Part shown: positions 1 to 9,581 of the stretch, one piece after another | Position numbering within the stretch: the stretch's first letter is position 1 | Layout of the letters: each line of letters starts with the position of its first letter | Assembly: GCF_004138485.1 (NCBI RefSeq) | Contig: NZ_RYEV01000004.1 | Span: 1,424,803-1,488,802 of the forward strand | Length of the DNA: 64,000 bases | Direction of reading: 5' to 3' | From: Peristeroidobacter soli | GTDB lineage: Bacteria; Pseudomonadota; Gammaproteobacteria; Steroidobacterales; Steroidobacteraceae | Program-made: the position numbers and the translations under genes | The notes under the pieces: generated by a model | What the model saw: the letters and a program-made list of their open reading frames with translations, nothing else | Told to the model about the DNA's origin: nothing | Databases searched by the model: none

Positions 1-10
1 GCACCCGTTC

Positions 11-24
11 GTACTGATCAGTAC
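11..24. repeat. 14-bp perfect palindrome in the flank beyond hup
   Basis: Bases 1-93 lie downstream of hup and contain no gene I can support. Within them GTACTGATCAGTAC reads the same on both strands. It could be a protein-binding site or chance. No tRNA or coding start is visible in this short piece. Confidence 0.3.
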
Positions 25-93
25 TCGCGTAACCCGCTCAATCAGAACCCTGGCGAGCGAGAGGTTGTTCAGACCCCCCGTTTCGAAGGCGCG

Positions 94-366
94 CTAATTT
101 ACAGCATCCTTCAGCGCCTTACCAGCTTTGAAACCAGGAACTTTGCTGGCAGGAATCTGGATGGCTTCGTTGGTGCGCGGATTACGTCCGGTACGGGCTG
201 CACGAGCCTTCACGACGAACGTGCCGAAACCCAGCAGCGACACGGAGTCGCCGGCCTTCAGCGCGCCCGTGACGGCATCGAAAACCGCATCGACGGCACG
301 CGTGGCTTCCGCCTTCTGGAGGCCCGTCTTGCTGCTCACGGCGTCGATCAGTTCCGCTTTGTTCAT
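94..366 (-). CDS. hupB: DNA-binding protein HU
   Basis: Small nucleoid protein of 90 residues that bends and compacts DNA as a dimer. It begins [10 protein letters not shown] and has the HU/IHF signature in its second half: GFGTF, then a beta-arm with GRNPRTNE, then the basic C-terminal helix. The reading frame stays open upstream, but the start at 366 fits the family length exactly and has an AAGGA ribosome site a few bases before it. It lies directly downstream of lon on the same strand, the usual gammaproteobacterial order, which supports hupB rather than hupA or an ihf gene. Confidence 0.95.
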   Translation of the reverse strand: MNKAELIDAVSSKTGLQKAEATRAVDAVFDAVTGALKAGDSVSLLGFGTFVVKARAARTGRNPRTNEAIQIPASKVPGFKAGKALKDAVN

Positions 367-505
367 ATCCGGTTTCCTTCTTGTAGAAAGCCTCGTTCCA
401 GACCAGTACGTCAGGAACGGGGGCGCGTTATAGCAGCGGGCGACTGAGAAAGGAAGCGCCGCGCGGCAGTGGCTGTCGGGGGATTTTAGACGGAGCGCGG
501 CAGAA

Positions 506-547
506 ACCGGGCTGGCATCGCGAAATTTATCGCGATCCAGCCCCGGT
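506..547 (-). terminator. Long hairpin between lon and hup
   Basis: An inverted repeat of about 17 base pairs with two single-base bulges and a 6-base AT-rich loop lies 11 bases past the lon stop and 140 bases before the hup start. There is only a short T run after it on the minus strand, so it may be an attenuator or RNA-processing hairpin as well as a lon terminator. Confidence 0.6.
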
Positions 548-557
548 GACGGTCCTG

Positions 558-3035
558 TCAATGCGCCCTGACCTGCTTGCTGGCGCGCTTGGCGATCCGC
601 CGCTGGCGCGGTTTGTCATTGCCGCGCGACGGCTCAGAAGCGGCCGTGGTCGGTGCAGGCATGTGTTTGAGTGCTACCTGCAACACCTCGTCGATCCATT
701 TCACCGGCTTGATCTCCAGGTTGTCCTTGATGTTCTGCGGAATCTCCGCGAGGTCCTTGGTGTTGTCGTCCGGGATCAATACCGTGCGAATGCCGCCGCG
801 GTGAGCAGCGAGTAATTTTTCCTTGAGTCCGCCGATCGGCAGTACCTGTCCGCGCAACGTGATTTCGCCCGTCATGGCGACATCCGAGCGCACCGGCACC
901 TTGGTGAGCGCCGAGACCAGCGCCGTGCACATGCCGATACCGGCGCTCGGGCCGTCCTTCGGCGTCGCGCCCTCGGGCACGTGAATGTGCACGTCTACCT
1001 TCTGGTAGAAATCCGGGTCGAGGCCCAGCACGGCCGCACGGCTGCGCACGACCGTCATCGCGGCCTGAATGGACTCCTGCATCACCTCGCCGAGCTGGCC
1101 GGTGTGAGTGAGCTTGCCCTTGCCTGCCACGATGGCCGACTCGATCGTCAGCAGTTCGCCGCCAACCTCGGTCCAGGCCAGTCCGGTCACTTGACCGATA
1201 TGATCCTGCTCCTCGGCCCGGCCGTAACGGAAGCGACGCACGCCGAGGTATTTCGACAGATTCTTCGGCGTGATCGAGATGTGATCCGGTTCGCCCTTGG
1301 TGAGCAACTGCTTCACAGCCTTGCGACACAGCTTCGACACTTCGCGCTCGAGGTTACGGACACCGGCTTCGCGCGTGTAGTAACGAATGATGTCGAGCGT
1401 GGTGCTTTCGGAGACCTTCAGCTCGTTGTCCTTCAACCCGTTCTGCTTCATCTGCTTCGGGATCAGGTAACGCTGCGCGATCGCGGACTTCTCGTCTTCG
1501 GTGTAGCCAGGCAGACGAATGACTTCCATGCGATCCAGCAGCGGCGCCGGAATGTTCAGGCTGTTGGCGGTACACACGAACATCACCTCGGACAGATCGA
1601 AGTCCACTTCGAGGTAATGATCGTTGAACGTCGAGTTCTGCTCGGGGTCGAGCACTTCGAGCAGCGCCGAGGACGGATCGCCACGGAAGTCCATGGCCAT
1701 CTTGTCGATCTCGTCCAGCAGGAACAGCGGATTGTGCACGCCGGTCTTGACCATGTTCTGGATGATCTTGCCCGGCATGGAGCCGATGTACGTGCGACGG
1801 TGACCGCGGATCTCGGCTTCGTCCCGCACGCCACCGAGTGACATGCGCACGAACTTGCGATTGGTGGAACGCGCGATCGACTGACCCAGCGACGTCTTGC
1901 CCACGCCCGGCGGACCGACCAGACACAGGATCGGACCCTTGAGCGTCTTCACGCGCTGCTGGACGGCGAGGTACTCGACGATGCGCTCCTTCACCTTCTC
2001 CAGCCCGTAGTGATCCTCGTCGAGCACTTTCTCGGCGAGATTGATGTCGTTGTGGACCTTGGTCTTCTTCTTCCAAGGTGCCTTGACCAGCCAGTCGACG
2101 TAGTTGCGCACGACGGTGGCTTCGGCGGACATGGGCGACATCAGCTTCAGCTTGTTCAGCTCGCTCATCGCCTTGTCGCGCGCTTCCTTCGGCATGCCGG
2201 CCTTCTGGATGCGCTGCTCGAGCTCGGCGAGCTCGTTGGGCGCGTCTTCGATTTCGCCCAGCTCCTTCTGAATGGCCTTCATCTGCTCATTCAGGTAGTA
2301 CTCGCGCTGGCTCTTCTCCATCTGCTGCTTGACGCGGCCACGGATGCGCTTCTCGATCTGCAGGACATCCATCTCGCCTTCGATCAGCGCGAGGATGTGC
2401 TCCAGACGCTTGCGCACGTCCTGGATCTCCAGAACTTTCTGCTTGGCGTCGAGCTTGAGCGACATGTGCGCGGCGACGTTGTCCGCCAGGCGGCCCGGCT
2501 GTTCGATACCTGCAAGCGCCGTCAGCACCTCCGGCGGCACTTTCCGATTCAGTTTTACGTACTGCTCGAACTGCGAAGTGACCGAGCGCGCGAGGACGTC
2601 CATCTCGCGCTCGTCGTAGTTCTCGATGTCCTTGAACGGGCTGGTATCGGCGGAGAAGTACTGGCCGGTGACCAGCTTCTCGATCTTGGCGCGCTCGGCG
2701 CCTTCCACCAGCACCTTGACCGTGCCGTCGGGCAGTTTCAACAACTGCAGAATGGTCGCGACCGTGCCGAGGCGGTACAGGTCCTGCGCACTCGGATCGT
2801 CGACGTCGGCCTGCTTCTGCGCGACCAGCAGGATCTGTTTGCCGGTGCGCATCGCTTGATCGAGGGCGAGGATGGATTTCTCCCGGCCGACGAACAGCGG
2901 GATCACCATGTGCGGATAGACGACGACGTCGCGCAACGGCAGGACGGGCAGCGCCGCTGGCGGAGTCTTGTCGGATTCGGGAGCGTCAGGGGTATCGGTG
3001 CTCACGCGCTGTACTCTTGTGGTGAGCGCCGGCAC
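558..3035 (-). CDS. lon: ATP-dependent protease Lon
   Basis: Cytoplasmic AAA+ serine protease that degrades misfolded and regulatory proteins. About 825 residues from the GTG at 3035. A second in-frame GTG at 3005 gives 815 residues, and neither has a convincing ribosome site, so the start is uncertain. Order: N-terminal LON domain (about 30-230), Walker A GPPGVGKT near 374, Walker B FLLDEIDK near 438, and a protease domain with Ser697 in the DGPSAG motif and Lys740 in GGLKEK. The Ser-Lys spacing of 43 residues matches the E. coli dyad. The C-terminus carries a basic tail ([11 protein letters not shown]) beyond the conserved domain. Transcribed toward hup. Confidence 0.97.
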   Translation of the reverse strand: MPALTTRVQRVSTDTPDAPESDKTPPAALPVLPLRDVVVYPHMVIPLFVGREKSILALDQAMRTGKQILLVAQKQADVDDPSAQDLYRLGTVATILQLLKLPDGTVKVLVEGAERAKIEKLVTGQYFSADTSPFKDIENYDEREMDVLARSVTSQFEQYVKLNRKVPPEVLTALAGIEQPGRLADNVAAHMSLKLDAKQKVLEIQDVRKRLEHILALIEGEMDVLQIEKRIRGRVKQQMEKSQREYYLNEQMKAIQKELGEIEDAPNELAELEQRIQKAGMPKEARDKAMSELNKLKLMSPMSAEATVVRNYVDWLVKAPWKKKTKVHNDINLAEKVLDEDHYGLEKVKERIVEYLAVQQRVKTLKGPILCLVGPPGVGKTSLGQSIARSTNRKFVRMSLGGVRDEAEIRGHRRTYIGSMPGKIIQNMVKTGVHNPLFLLDEIDKMAMDFRGDPSSALLEVLDPEQNSTFNDHYLEVDFDLSEVMFVCTANSLNIPAPLLDRMEVIRLPGYTEDEKSAIAQRYLIPKQMKQNGLKDNELKVSESTTLDIIRYYTREAGVRNLEREVSKLCRKAVKQLLTKGEPDHISITPKNLSKYLGVRRFRYGRAEEQDHIGQVTGLAWTEVGGELLTIESAIVAGKGKLTHTGQLGEVMQESIQAAMTVVRSRAAVLGLDPDFYQKVDVHIHVPEGATPKDGPSAGIGMCTALVSALTKVPVRSDVAMTGEITLRGQVLPIGGLKEKLLAAHRGGIRTVLIPDDNTKDLAEIPQNIKDNLEIKPVKWIDEVLQVALKHMPAPTTAASEPSRGNDKPRQRRIAKRASKQVRAH

Positions 3036-3212
3036 GAATCACCGGCGCCGCGATAAAGAAGATCTGTTCGGACCGAAAATACCGGAAGCAACGCAGCCCT
3101 GCCAGTTCTGTGCCACGCAAATGCGCTCGGGTTTTCCGATGTATGGAAAAACTGTGAGGCGGTGCGTGTCGCGACGAACGCGATTTACAGGGTCGGGCTG
3201 ATTGCCCCGGAT

Positions 3213-3250
3213 AAGAAAAACCCACCGCCTCATCGCTGAAGCGGTGGGTC
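3213..3250 (-). terminator. Rho-independent terminator of clpX
   Basis: On the minus strand a 9-bp perfect stem (ACCCACCGC with GCGGTGGGT) and a 12-base loop are followed by a run of T residues. It starts 13 bases past the clpX stop, so lon must have its own promoter in 3036-3212. I could not pick out a clear heat-shock promoter there. Confidence 0.85.
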
Positions 3251-3262
3251 TGTTGCTACGTC

Positions 3263-4579
3263 TCAGTGGTCGCTGCCCGTCGGGCGGCGCTCTTCAACCG
3301 CGGCGAGACGGCCGTCGTCGGCGTTGCCGTACAACACATACGGCTTGCTCTCTCCGAGGATGACCTGCTCATCGACCACGACTTTTTGCACGTTACGCAG
3401 CGACGGCAATTCGTACATGGTTTCGAGCAGCACATTCTCCAGAATGGTGCGCAGACCGCGCGCGCCCGTCTTACGCTGCATGGCTTTCTTGGCCACGGCC
3501 TTGAGCGCGTCGGTGCGGAACTCCAGCTCCACGCCTTCCATGTCGAACAGCTTGCGATACTGCTTGCTGAGCGCGTTCTTGGGCTCGAGCAGGATCGACA
3601 CCAGCGCGGCTTCGTCCAGCTCATCGAGCGTCGCCACCACCGGCAGACGGCCGACGAATTCCGGAATCAGGCCGAACTTGATCAGATCCTCCGGCTCCAC
3701 ATCGTGGAACACGTCGGAGCCATGCGGACGCTCGCTGGTCTGACGCACGTCGGCGGTGAAGCCGATGCCCGTCTTCTGCGTGCGGTTCATGATGATCTTT
3801 TCCAGCCCCGCGAAGGCGCCACCGCAAATGAACAGGATGTTGCTGGTGTCCACCTGCAGGAATTCCTGCTGGGGATGTTTACGACCGCCCTGCGGCGGCA
3901 CCGAGGCGATCGTGCCTTCGATGAGCTTCAACAGTGCCTGCTGCACGCCCTCGCCCGACACGTCGCGCGTGATGGACGGGTTGTCGGACTTGCGCGAGAT
4001 CTTGTCGATTTCGTCGATGTAGACGATACCGGTCTGCGCCTTCTCGACGTCGTAGTCGCACTTCTGCAGCAGCTTCTGAATGATGTTCTCGACGTCCTCG
4101 CCGACGTAACCGGCTTCGGTCAGCGTCGTGGCATCGGCAATCGTGAACGGAACGTTCAACAGACGGGCCAGCGTCTCGGCCAGCAACGTCTTGCCGCAGC
4201 CGGTCGGGCCGATCAGCAGGATGTTGCTCTTGGCGAGCTCGACTTCGTCTTTGGCGCGCGCTTCCGAGGTCTTGGTCTGCAATCGCTTGTAGTGATTGTA
4301 GACGGCCACCGACAACACCTTTTTGGCGCGCGGCTGACCGATCACATACTCGTCGAGGACCTTCTTGATCTCGTGGGGGCGCGGGAGTTTGTCTCGCGTG
4401 CGCTCGGCGCGTTCTTCGAGCTCTTCACGAATGATGTCGTTACAGAGCTCCACGCACTCGTCGCAGACGAACACCGACGGACCGGCGATCAGCTTGCGTA
4501 CTTCGTGTTGGCTCTTGCCGCAGAACGAGCAGTACAGAAGCTTGCCGTCGTCGTGTTTGCCGCGGGAATCGTCGGACAT
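3263..4579 (-). CDS. clpX: ATP-dependent Clp protease ATP-binding subunit ClpX
   Basis: AAA+ unfoldase of 438 residues that feeds proteins to ClpP. The N-terminus has the four-cysteine zinc-binding domain (CSFC near 18-21, CDEC near 38-41). Walker A is GPTGCGKT, Walker B is IVYIDEIDK, and the [13 protein letters not shown] region and the C-terminal small AAA domain follow. GAGGG before the ATG at 4579 supports this start. It lies 248 bases downstream of clpP on the same strand, with two hairpins between them, so it may have its own promoter or be partly attenuated. Confidence 0.97.
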   Translation of the reverse strand: MSDDSRGKHDDGKLLYCSFCGKSQHEVRKLIAGPSVFVCDECVELCNDIIREELEERAERTRDKLPRPHEIKKVLDEYVIGQPRAKKVLSVAVYNHYKRLQTKTSEARAKDEVELAKSNILLIGPTGCGKTLLAETLARLLNVPFTIADATTLTEAGYVGEDVENIIQKLLQKCDYDVEKAQTGIVYIDEIDKISRKSDNPSITRDVSGEGVQQALLKLIEGTIASVPPQGGRKHPQQEFLQVDTSNILFICGGAFAGLEKIIMNRTQKTGIGFTADVRQTSERPHGSDVFHDVEPEDLIKFGLIPEFVGRLPVVATLDELDEAALVSILLEPKNALSKQYRKLFDMEGVELEFRTDALKAVAKKAMQRKTGARGLRTILENVLLETMYELPSLRNVQKVVVDEQVILGESKPYVLYGNADDGRLAAVEERRPTGSDH

Positions 4580-4700
4580 GCATTACCCTCGAAAACCGGG
4601 ACGAATCAGACACTTCTTCAGGTCCCAGCGTGTTACGAAATCGCGTCACGGTCGCGACACTATTGCGTCCGGGCTATATAGCACGCGCCGCTATCAGGCT

Positions 4701-4728
4701 GCAAAGACGCTCTTTCCAGCGTTTTTGC
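4701..4728. repeat. 11-bp inverted repeat in the clpP-clpX gap
   Basis: GCAAAGACGCT and AGCGTTTTTGC form an 11-pair stem with one G-U pair and a 6-base loop, about 120 bases upstream of the clpX start. Its place in the leader makes an attenuator or processing role possible. There is no T tract beyond it in the direction of clpX. Confidence 0.4.
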
Positions 4729-4797
4729 AGGCTTCTCCCCCGCCAGGGAGTGCAGGGAAACCCCTACCGAAATCGCCCTTCCTGTATGCCATCAATG

Positions 4798-4816
4798 AGG
4801 CCGTCGGAGACGGCCT
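4798..4816 (-). terminator. Hairpin just after clpP
   Basis: AGGCCGTC and GACGGCCT form a perfect 8-bp stem with a 3-base loop, 12 bases past the clpP stop. It lacks a T run, so it may only weakly stop transcription and allow read-through into clpX. Confidence 0.4.
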
Positions 4817-4827
4817 TCAATGGCTCT

Positions 4828-5457
4828 TCAGCGCCCGCCCGCCACAGCCGCCACCAAGGCCGGCTCGCCGCGCTTTTCCATCACGCGATCGATCAGCCCA
4901 TAGCCCACCGCAGCCTCGCCGCCCATGAAATTGTCACGGTCGGTGTCTTTGCCGATGCGTTCGACCGTCTGGCCGGTGTGCTTGGACAGGATGCGGTTCA
5001 GCCGCTCGCGGGTTTCCAGCACCTCGCGGGCATGAATGTCGATGTCCGAAGCCTGGCCCTGGAAGCCGGCCAACGGCTGATGAATCATCATCCGGGAGTG
5101 CGGCAGGGCATAGCGCTTGCCCTTGGCACCGCCCGCCAGCAGCACGGCGCCCATGCTGGCCGCCTGGCCGACGCACATGGTGCTCACGTCCGGCTTGATG
5201 AACTGCATGGTGTCGTAGATCGACAGGCCGGCGCTGACCGAGCCGCCCGGCGAGTTGATATACAGCGAAATGTCCTTGTCCGGATTTTCCGATTCCAGGA
5301 ACAGCAGCTGCGCCACCACCAGGTTGGCCATGTGGTCCTCGATCGGACCCACGATGAAGATCACGCGCTCTTTCAGCAGCCGCGAGTAGATGTCATAAGC
5401 GCGTTCGCCGCGAGCGGTCTGCTCGACGACCATCGGGACAAGATTCATGGTGGCCAT
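4828..5457 (-). CDS. clpP: ATP-dependent Clp protease proteolytic subunit ClpP
   Basis: Serine peptidase of 209 residues that forms the double-heptamer chamber of ClpXP/ClpAP. The triad is Ser101 (GQAASMGA), His126 (MMIHQP) and Asp175 (TDRDNF), each four residues beyond the mature E. coli numbering. The oxyanion strand SPGGSVSAG is also present. The start MATMNLVP has only a weak ribosome site, and Met4 is an alternative. It lies between tig and clpX on the same strand, as usual. Confidence 0.97.
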   Translation of the reverse strand: MATMNLVPMVVEQTARGERAYDIYSRLLKERVIFIVGPIEDHMANLVVAQLLFLESENPDKDISLYINSPGGSVSAGLSIYDTMQFIKPDVSTMCVGQAASMGAVLLAGGAKGKRYALPHSRMMIHQPLAGFQGQASDIDIHAREVLETRERLNRILSKHTGQTVERIGKDTDRDNFMGGEAAVGYGLIDRVMEKRGEPALVAAVAGGR

Positions 5458-5590
5458 CTATGGTTGCTGCTTTAACGTAAACGGTGAAGAAAGCGGGTCA
5501 GCGATGAGTGGGGTCTAGTTTAGAAGAGGCAAGTGCCCCTGCACTAGCGACCGCCGCACGCCGTTCCCGCTTTCTGCCAGGAAGTCAGGA

Positions 5591-6883
5591 TTACGCGCCG
5601 AAATTCATGATTTCCTTGAAACTCGACGCCTTGTCGGCGACCTGGGCGCGCTGCGCGAGCCAGTCGATGACCTGATCCTCCAGCACCGCCGATTCCATCT
5701 GCCGGCGGAACTGCGGATTGGCGCGGTACTGCTGCAGGGCCTGGCCCTGGTCCGGATACTGCGCGGCCAGCTCTTCGAAACGGGCCTGCACCTGCGCCTG
5801 GTCGACCTGGATGCTGGCGTTGCGGATGATCTCGCCGATCAGCAGCGACAGCGCCACGCGCCGACGCGCCGGCTCCTGGAAACCGTCCGGCGGCGGGATC
5901 TGCGAGGCGTCGCGAGCGCCCATGCGACGGGCGGCGTCGAGCTGCAGCTCACGCACCTGGGCGTCGACCATGGACTTCGGCAGCTCGATCGGATTGGCGG
6001 CCAGCAGGCCGTCCAGGATCTGCTTTTTGACGCGCGCCTTGATGGCCTCGCCCAGCTCCCGCTCCATGTTCTCCTGGACTTCGGTGCGCAGGCGCTCGAT
6101 GCCGCCCTCTTCCACCCCGTAGACCTTGGCGAACTCGTCGTTCAGCTCGGGCAGCTGGCGCTCTTCGACCTTGTGCACAGTGACGGCGAATTTGGCCTGT
6201 TTACCGGCCAGATTGGCGGCATAGCTGGCCGGGAAGGTCATTTCGATGTCCTTCTTGTCGCCCGCCTTGGCACCGCGCAGACCGGCCTCGAAATCGGCCA
6301 GCATGCGGCCGGCACCGAGGTCGATCGGGAAGTTCTCGGCCTTGCCGCCTTCGAACGGCACGCCGTCGATGGTGCCGTCGAAATCGATGGTGACGCGATC
6401 GGTGTCGCGCGCTTCACGCTCCACGGCGTTGTAGGTCGGACGCTGCTCGCGCAGGTTCTGGATCATGGCGTCCACGTCGGCTTCGCTGACCGTCGCGGCC
6501 GGACGCTCGACGTTCAGGCTCTCGACGCCCTTGATCTCGATCTGCGGCACGACCTCGAAGATCGCGGCATATTTCAGGTCCGCGCCCTGCTCGAGATTGA
6601 TCGGTTCGATGCGCGGGCCACCGGCCGGCGTCAGCTTTTCCTGCACCACGGCTTCGTTGAACGTGCTCTGCATGACATCGCCCAGCACTTCCTGACGGAC
6701 CTGCTGGCCAAACTGCTGGCGCACTACTTTCACCGGCACTTTGCCCGGCCGGAAGCCCTTCAGGCGTACCGTGCGGCTCATGCGCTGCAGCCGCTCGTCG
6801 ACGGCCTTTTCGACGCGTTCGGCCGGAACCTGCACTTCCATCCGGCGCTCCAGGGCCCCGGTCGATTCAACTGAAACCTGCAT
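5591..6883 (-). CDS. tig: Trigger factor, ribosome-associated chaperone and prolyl isomerase
   Basis: 430 residues. It docks at the ribosome exit tunnel and shields nascent chains. The N-terminal ribosome-binding domain has the signature GFRPGKVP around residue 45. The FKBP-like isomerase domain follows (TIDFDGTIDGVPFEGG to about 245), then the helical C-terminal domain. The frame is open 30 codons further upstream into the tRNA gene region; the ATG at 6883 gives the family N-terminus MQVSVES and has a GAGG about a dozen bases before it. It is the first protein gene of the tig-clpP-clpX-lon run. Confidence 0.96.
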   Translation of the reverse strand: MQVSVESTGALERRMEVQVPAERVEKAVDERLQRMSRTVRLKGFRPGKVPVKVVRQQFGQQVRQEVLGDVMQSTFNEAVVQEKLTPAGGPRIEPINLEQGADLKYAAIFEVVPQIEIKGVESLNVERPAATVSEADVDAMIQNLREQRPTYNAVEREARDTDRVTIDFDGTIDGVPFEGGKAENFPIDLGAGRMLADFEAGLRGAKAGDKKDIEMTFPASYAANLAGKQAKFAVTVHKVEERQLPELNDEFAKVYGVEEGGIERLRTEVQENMERELGEAIKARVKKQILDGLLAANPIELPKSMVDAQVRELQLDAARRMGARDASQIPPPDGFQEPARRRVALSLLIGEIIRNASIQVDQAQVQARFEELAAQYPDQGQALQQYRANPQFRRQMESAVLEDQVIDWLAQRAQVADKASSFKEIMNFGA

Positions 6884-6931
6884 GGTCGAAACCTGCCTCA
6901 AGTCACGAATGAGTAATGCGTTAAAGGCGCC

Positions 6932-7016
6932 TGGTGCGAAAGGAGGGACTCGAACCCTCACGGGGTTACCCACTGGAACCTAAATCCAGCGCGTCTACCA
7001 GTTCCGCCACTTTCGC
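6932..7016 (-). tRNA. tRNA-Leu (anticodon UAG)
   Basis: Minus-strand cloverleaf of 85 bases with encoded CCA. The acceptor stem pairs GCGAAAG with CTTTCGC. The anticodon stem CTGGA/TCCAG holds loop TTTAGGT, so the anticodon is UAG and reads CUA codons. A variable arm and the GGTTCGAGTCC T-arm are present. It sits 48 bases upstream of tig on the same strand. Confidence 0.95.
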
Positions 7017-7308
7017 GGTCCACCGCCGCCGAGCCGTCGTTCAAGACCGCCTTCGGCCCCTAACCCACACATATATATGCGTTTTGGGACCGGCTCAGCC
7101 GGCCTCCCCCGCGGGGGGCCGCGGAGTATACCCGAGCAGCCCTTGCCATTCGAGAACGCCGGAGAACCCAAGCCCTGAACCCGACGCCCGGCGCCCGGAC
7201 TGTCGCCATTCGGCCATGGCGCGGGCCACATCTGTTGTCCGAGGGGTGGCGAACATCCAGGAGCTTCCGGCGCATCCCCCGCGCCGGGCTCGCCACTCAA
7301 GGACGTTC
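7017..7308. other. Gap between tRNA-Leu and the chitinase gene
   Basis: No gene is supported here. It must hold the tRNA-Leu/tig promoter (minus) and the chitinase promoter (plus). A GC-rich imperfect inverted repeat lies around 7101-7120. I cannot assign promoter elements with confidence. Confidence 0.4.
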
Positions 7309-8889
7309 ATGAACCCAACTCTCGCTCGCAACCAACGCTGGTTGTTGTCGCTGCTGTTACTGGCCGCGATGACGTTGTTCTTCTCGGCCTCCCACGCGCA
7401 ATCGATTCCCGCGTGGGCACCCAACACCGCGTATGCGGTGAACTCAAAGGTCACTTACCAAGGAGCTGTTTATCAATGTCGTCAGGCCCACACGTCGCTC
7501 GTCACCTGGGAGCCGATCAACACACCGGCACTGTGGCTGAACATCGGCACTGACACCGGCGGAGGTGGTGGAGGCGGTGGCGGTGACACTCAAGCGCCGA
7601 CCGCGCCGAGGAATGTGAGAATCACCGGCACGACGTCATCGAGTGTTTCGCTTGCGTGGGATGCATCGACCGACAACGTCGGCGTGACTCGCTACGACAT
7701 CGTTCAGAATGCCGCCACACTCACGGGCAGCGCGGCGACGACGTTCACCTCTTCAGGTCTGTCACCGAGCACGACGTACACCTATTCCGTTCGCGCTCGC
7801 GATGCCGCGGGCAACCTGTCTCCTGCGAGCAATCAGGTCAGCGCGACGACGCTGCCCAATAACAATGGCGGCGGTGGCGGCGGACCGGTGCCGGGACGCA
7901 CGTTCGTCGGCTACTGGCACAACTTCGAGAATGGCTCGGGCTTCATCAAGCTGCGCGACGTGTCGCGCGATTTCGATGTGATCAATCTGTCGTTTGCCGA
8001 ATCGGCGCCGGGCAGCCGATCGCTGATTCAGTTCGTTCCGGACACGCGCACGTCGCAGGCCGAGATTCAGTCGGACGTGGCTCAGTTGAAGCGCGAAGGC
8101 AAGAAAGTGCTGCTGTCGATCGGCGGTGCGAACACGGTCGTCGAGCTGAACAATGAGACTGACAAACAGAATTTCATCAACTCGGTCGCGAACATCATCA
8201 CGGTGTATGGACTGAACGGCGTCGACATCGACTTCGAAGGCAGCTCGCTGAGTCTGAACGCAGGCGATCTGGATTTCCGTTCGCCGACCACGCCGAAGGT
8301 GGTGAATTTGATCTCGGCGCTGAGGACGCTGAAGTCACGTTTCGGTAGCGATTTCATTCTGTCGATGGCGCCGGAAACGTTCTATGTGCAGGTGGGCTTC
8401 CAGGCCTACGGTGGCGCGGCCGGCGCGTATCTGCCGGTGATCCATGGCGTGCGTGACATTCTGACGTTCATTCACGTGCAGCACTACAACACGGGCACGG
8501 TGCTCGGGTTGGATGGTGTGGCATACGCGTCGGCTACCGCGGACTTTCAAGTGGCGATGGCGGAGATGCTGATGACCGGCTTCCCGGTCGCCGGCAATCC
8601 AGATCGTTTCTTCCCCGCCTTGCGCCCCGATCAAGTCATGATCGGCCTGCCCTCGTCCCCTCAGGCCGCCGGCAGCGGCTACACGCCGCCTGCCGAAGTT
8701 GCTAAAGCCATCAACTATCTGGTTCGCGGCCAGTCGTACGGCGGGCGCTATGTGCTGCGGAATCCCGGCGGATATAACAACTTCCGCGGCGTGATGACGT
8801 TCTCGATCAACTGGGATCGGTTCAACGGGTTTGTGTTTTCACGCGGCGTGAGGCCGGTGTTGAATGGCCTGCCGGCTGTAACTCGCTAA
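7309..8889 (+). CDS. Exported GH18 chitinase with chitin-binding and FnIII modules
   Basis: Hydrolyses beta-1,4 links of chitin outside the cell. 526 residues. A signal peptide (1-31, ending SASHAQ) is followed by a CBM5/12-type chitin-binding module (about 32-80, with the aromatic residues typical of AWAPNTAY...WEPI), a glycine linker, a fibronectin type III domain (about 95-182), a second glycine linker, and the GH18 barrel (about 198-526). The barrel motif GVDIDFE puts the catalytic acid at Glu310, and SIGG precedes it on strand 3. I chose the ATG at 7309 because it begins the signal peptide; the frame is open far upstream without homology. It is a single gene, and transcription runs into the tandem-repeat region at 9.1 kb. 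Confidence 0.9.
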   Translation: MNPTLARNQRWLLSLLLLAAMTLFFSASHAQSIPAWAPNTAYAVNSKVTYQGAVYQCRQAHTSLVTWEPINTPALWLNIGTDTGGGGGGGGGDTQAPTAPRNVRITGTTSSSVSLAWDASTDNVGVTRYDIVQNAATLTGSAATTFTSSGLSPSTTYTYSVRARDAAGNLSPASNQVSATTLPNNNGGGGGGPVPGRTFVGYWHNFENGSGFIKLRDVSRDFDVINLSFAESAPGSRSLIQFVPDTRTSQAEIQSDVAQLKREGKKVLLSIGGANTVVELNNETDKQNFINSVANIITVYGLNGVDIDFEGSSLSLNAGDLDFRSPTTPKVVNLISALRTLKSRFGSDFILSMAPETFYVQVGFQAYGGAAGAYLPVIHGVRDILTFIHVQHYNTGTVLGLDGVAYASATADFQVAMAEMLMTGFPVAGNPDRFFPALRPDQVMIGLPSSPQAAGSGYTPPAEVAKAINYLVRGQSYGGRYVLRNPGGYNNFRGVMTFSINWDRFNGFVFSRGVRPVLNGLPAVTR

Positions 8890-9101
8890 CTCGAGGTAGC
8901 GTTCGGCGGCGCGGGCGTCAGTGGCCCGCGCCGCCCCGGGCTGACCATCTCCTCCCGGCACCGCGGCGCACGCCGGAGCATCGCTTCGCTCGCGCTGTCG
9001 CGCGCTCCGTTGCTGTACATCCATGTAGCTGCTATCGGACCACCGTCCCCGGTGGATCCAATTGCCGGGAGAACATAGTCAGCCCCGGCCGTCGCCACAA
9101 C

Positions 9102-9535
9102 GTTTGTCTCGATTGCAAAGAGGGCCGGAATCGGCAGCCCTAGCGAGCGTTGGCCTCAATTGCAAAGAGGCCGCCGGAATCGGCAGCCCTAGCGAGCGTT
9201 GGTCTCAATTGCAGAGGGGCCGCCGGAATCGGCAGCCCTAGCGAGCGTTGGTCTCAATTGCAGAGGGGCCGCCGGAATCGGCAGCCCCAGCTAGCGTTGG
9301 TCTCAATCGCAAGGAGGCCGCCGGAATCGGCAGCCCCAGCGAGCGTTGGTCTCAATTGCAAAGAGGCCGCCGGAATCGGCAGCCCCAGCTAGCGTTGGTC
9401 TCAATTGCAAAGAGGGCCGGAATCGGCAGCCCCAGCTAGCGTTGATCTCAATTGCAGGAGGCCGCCGGAATCGGCGGCCCCAGCTGGCGTTGGTCTCAAT
9501 TGCAAGGAGGCCGCCGGACTGCGGCGGCCTCTTGC
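9102..9535. repeat. Tandem array of nine 49-bp units
   Basis: Units begin near 9102, 9149, 9198, 9247, 9296, 9345, 9394, 9441 and 9489; the period is 49 bases, with two units of 47 and one of 48. Each has GTTGGTCTCAATTGCA, then an imperfect hairpin GGCCGCCG-gaat-CGGCAGCC, then CCCAGCTAGC or a near variant. The unit around 9460-9479 has the mismatch repaired to a perfect stem (CGGCGGCC). The rest of 8890-9581 has no gene. The array lies between the converging chitinase and dienelactone hydrolase genes. Because 49 is not a multiple of 3, a protein repeat is ruled out. Confidence 0.95.
9501..9535. terminator. Strong hairpin that closes the repeat array
   Basis: In the last unit the stem is GAGGCCGCCG/CGGCGGCCTC, extended by TGCAAG/CTTGCA with one bulged G, giving 15-16 pairs around a 5-base loop. 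There is no long T run on either side, although the plus strand soon reads into TTGCAAAAAATT. It is a candidate two-way terminator for the converging genes. Confidence 0.6.
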
Positions 9536-9581
9536 ATCAGCGGAAATTGCAAAAAATTAGCGGCGGCGTTATGCGGTAAGG

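Noticed and set aside
94-561. 155-residue version of HU
   Set aside because: The extra 65 residues have no similarity to HU and cross the promoter region; the 90-residue form is the family length.
981-4681. Long plus-strand open frames opposite lon and clpX
   Set aside because: They mirror strongly conserved minus-strand genes, have low-complexity Arg/Leu/His-rich translations and match no family; typical of GC-rich DNA.
9102-9535. CRISPR array
   Set aside because: The units are direct copies with no unique spacers, and no cas genes are near.
9150-9579. Short open frames across the 49-bp repeats
   Set aside because: The period is not a multiple of three, so the same DNA is read in different frames; they are by-products of the repeat.
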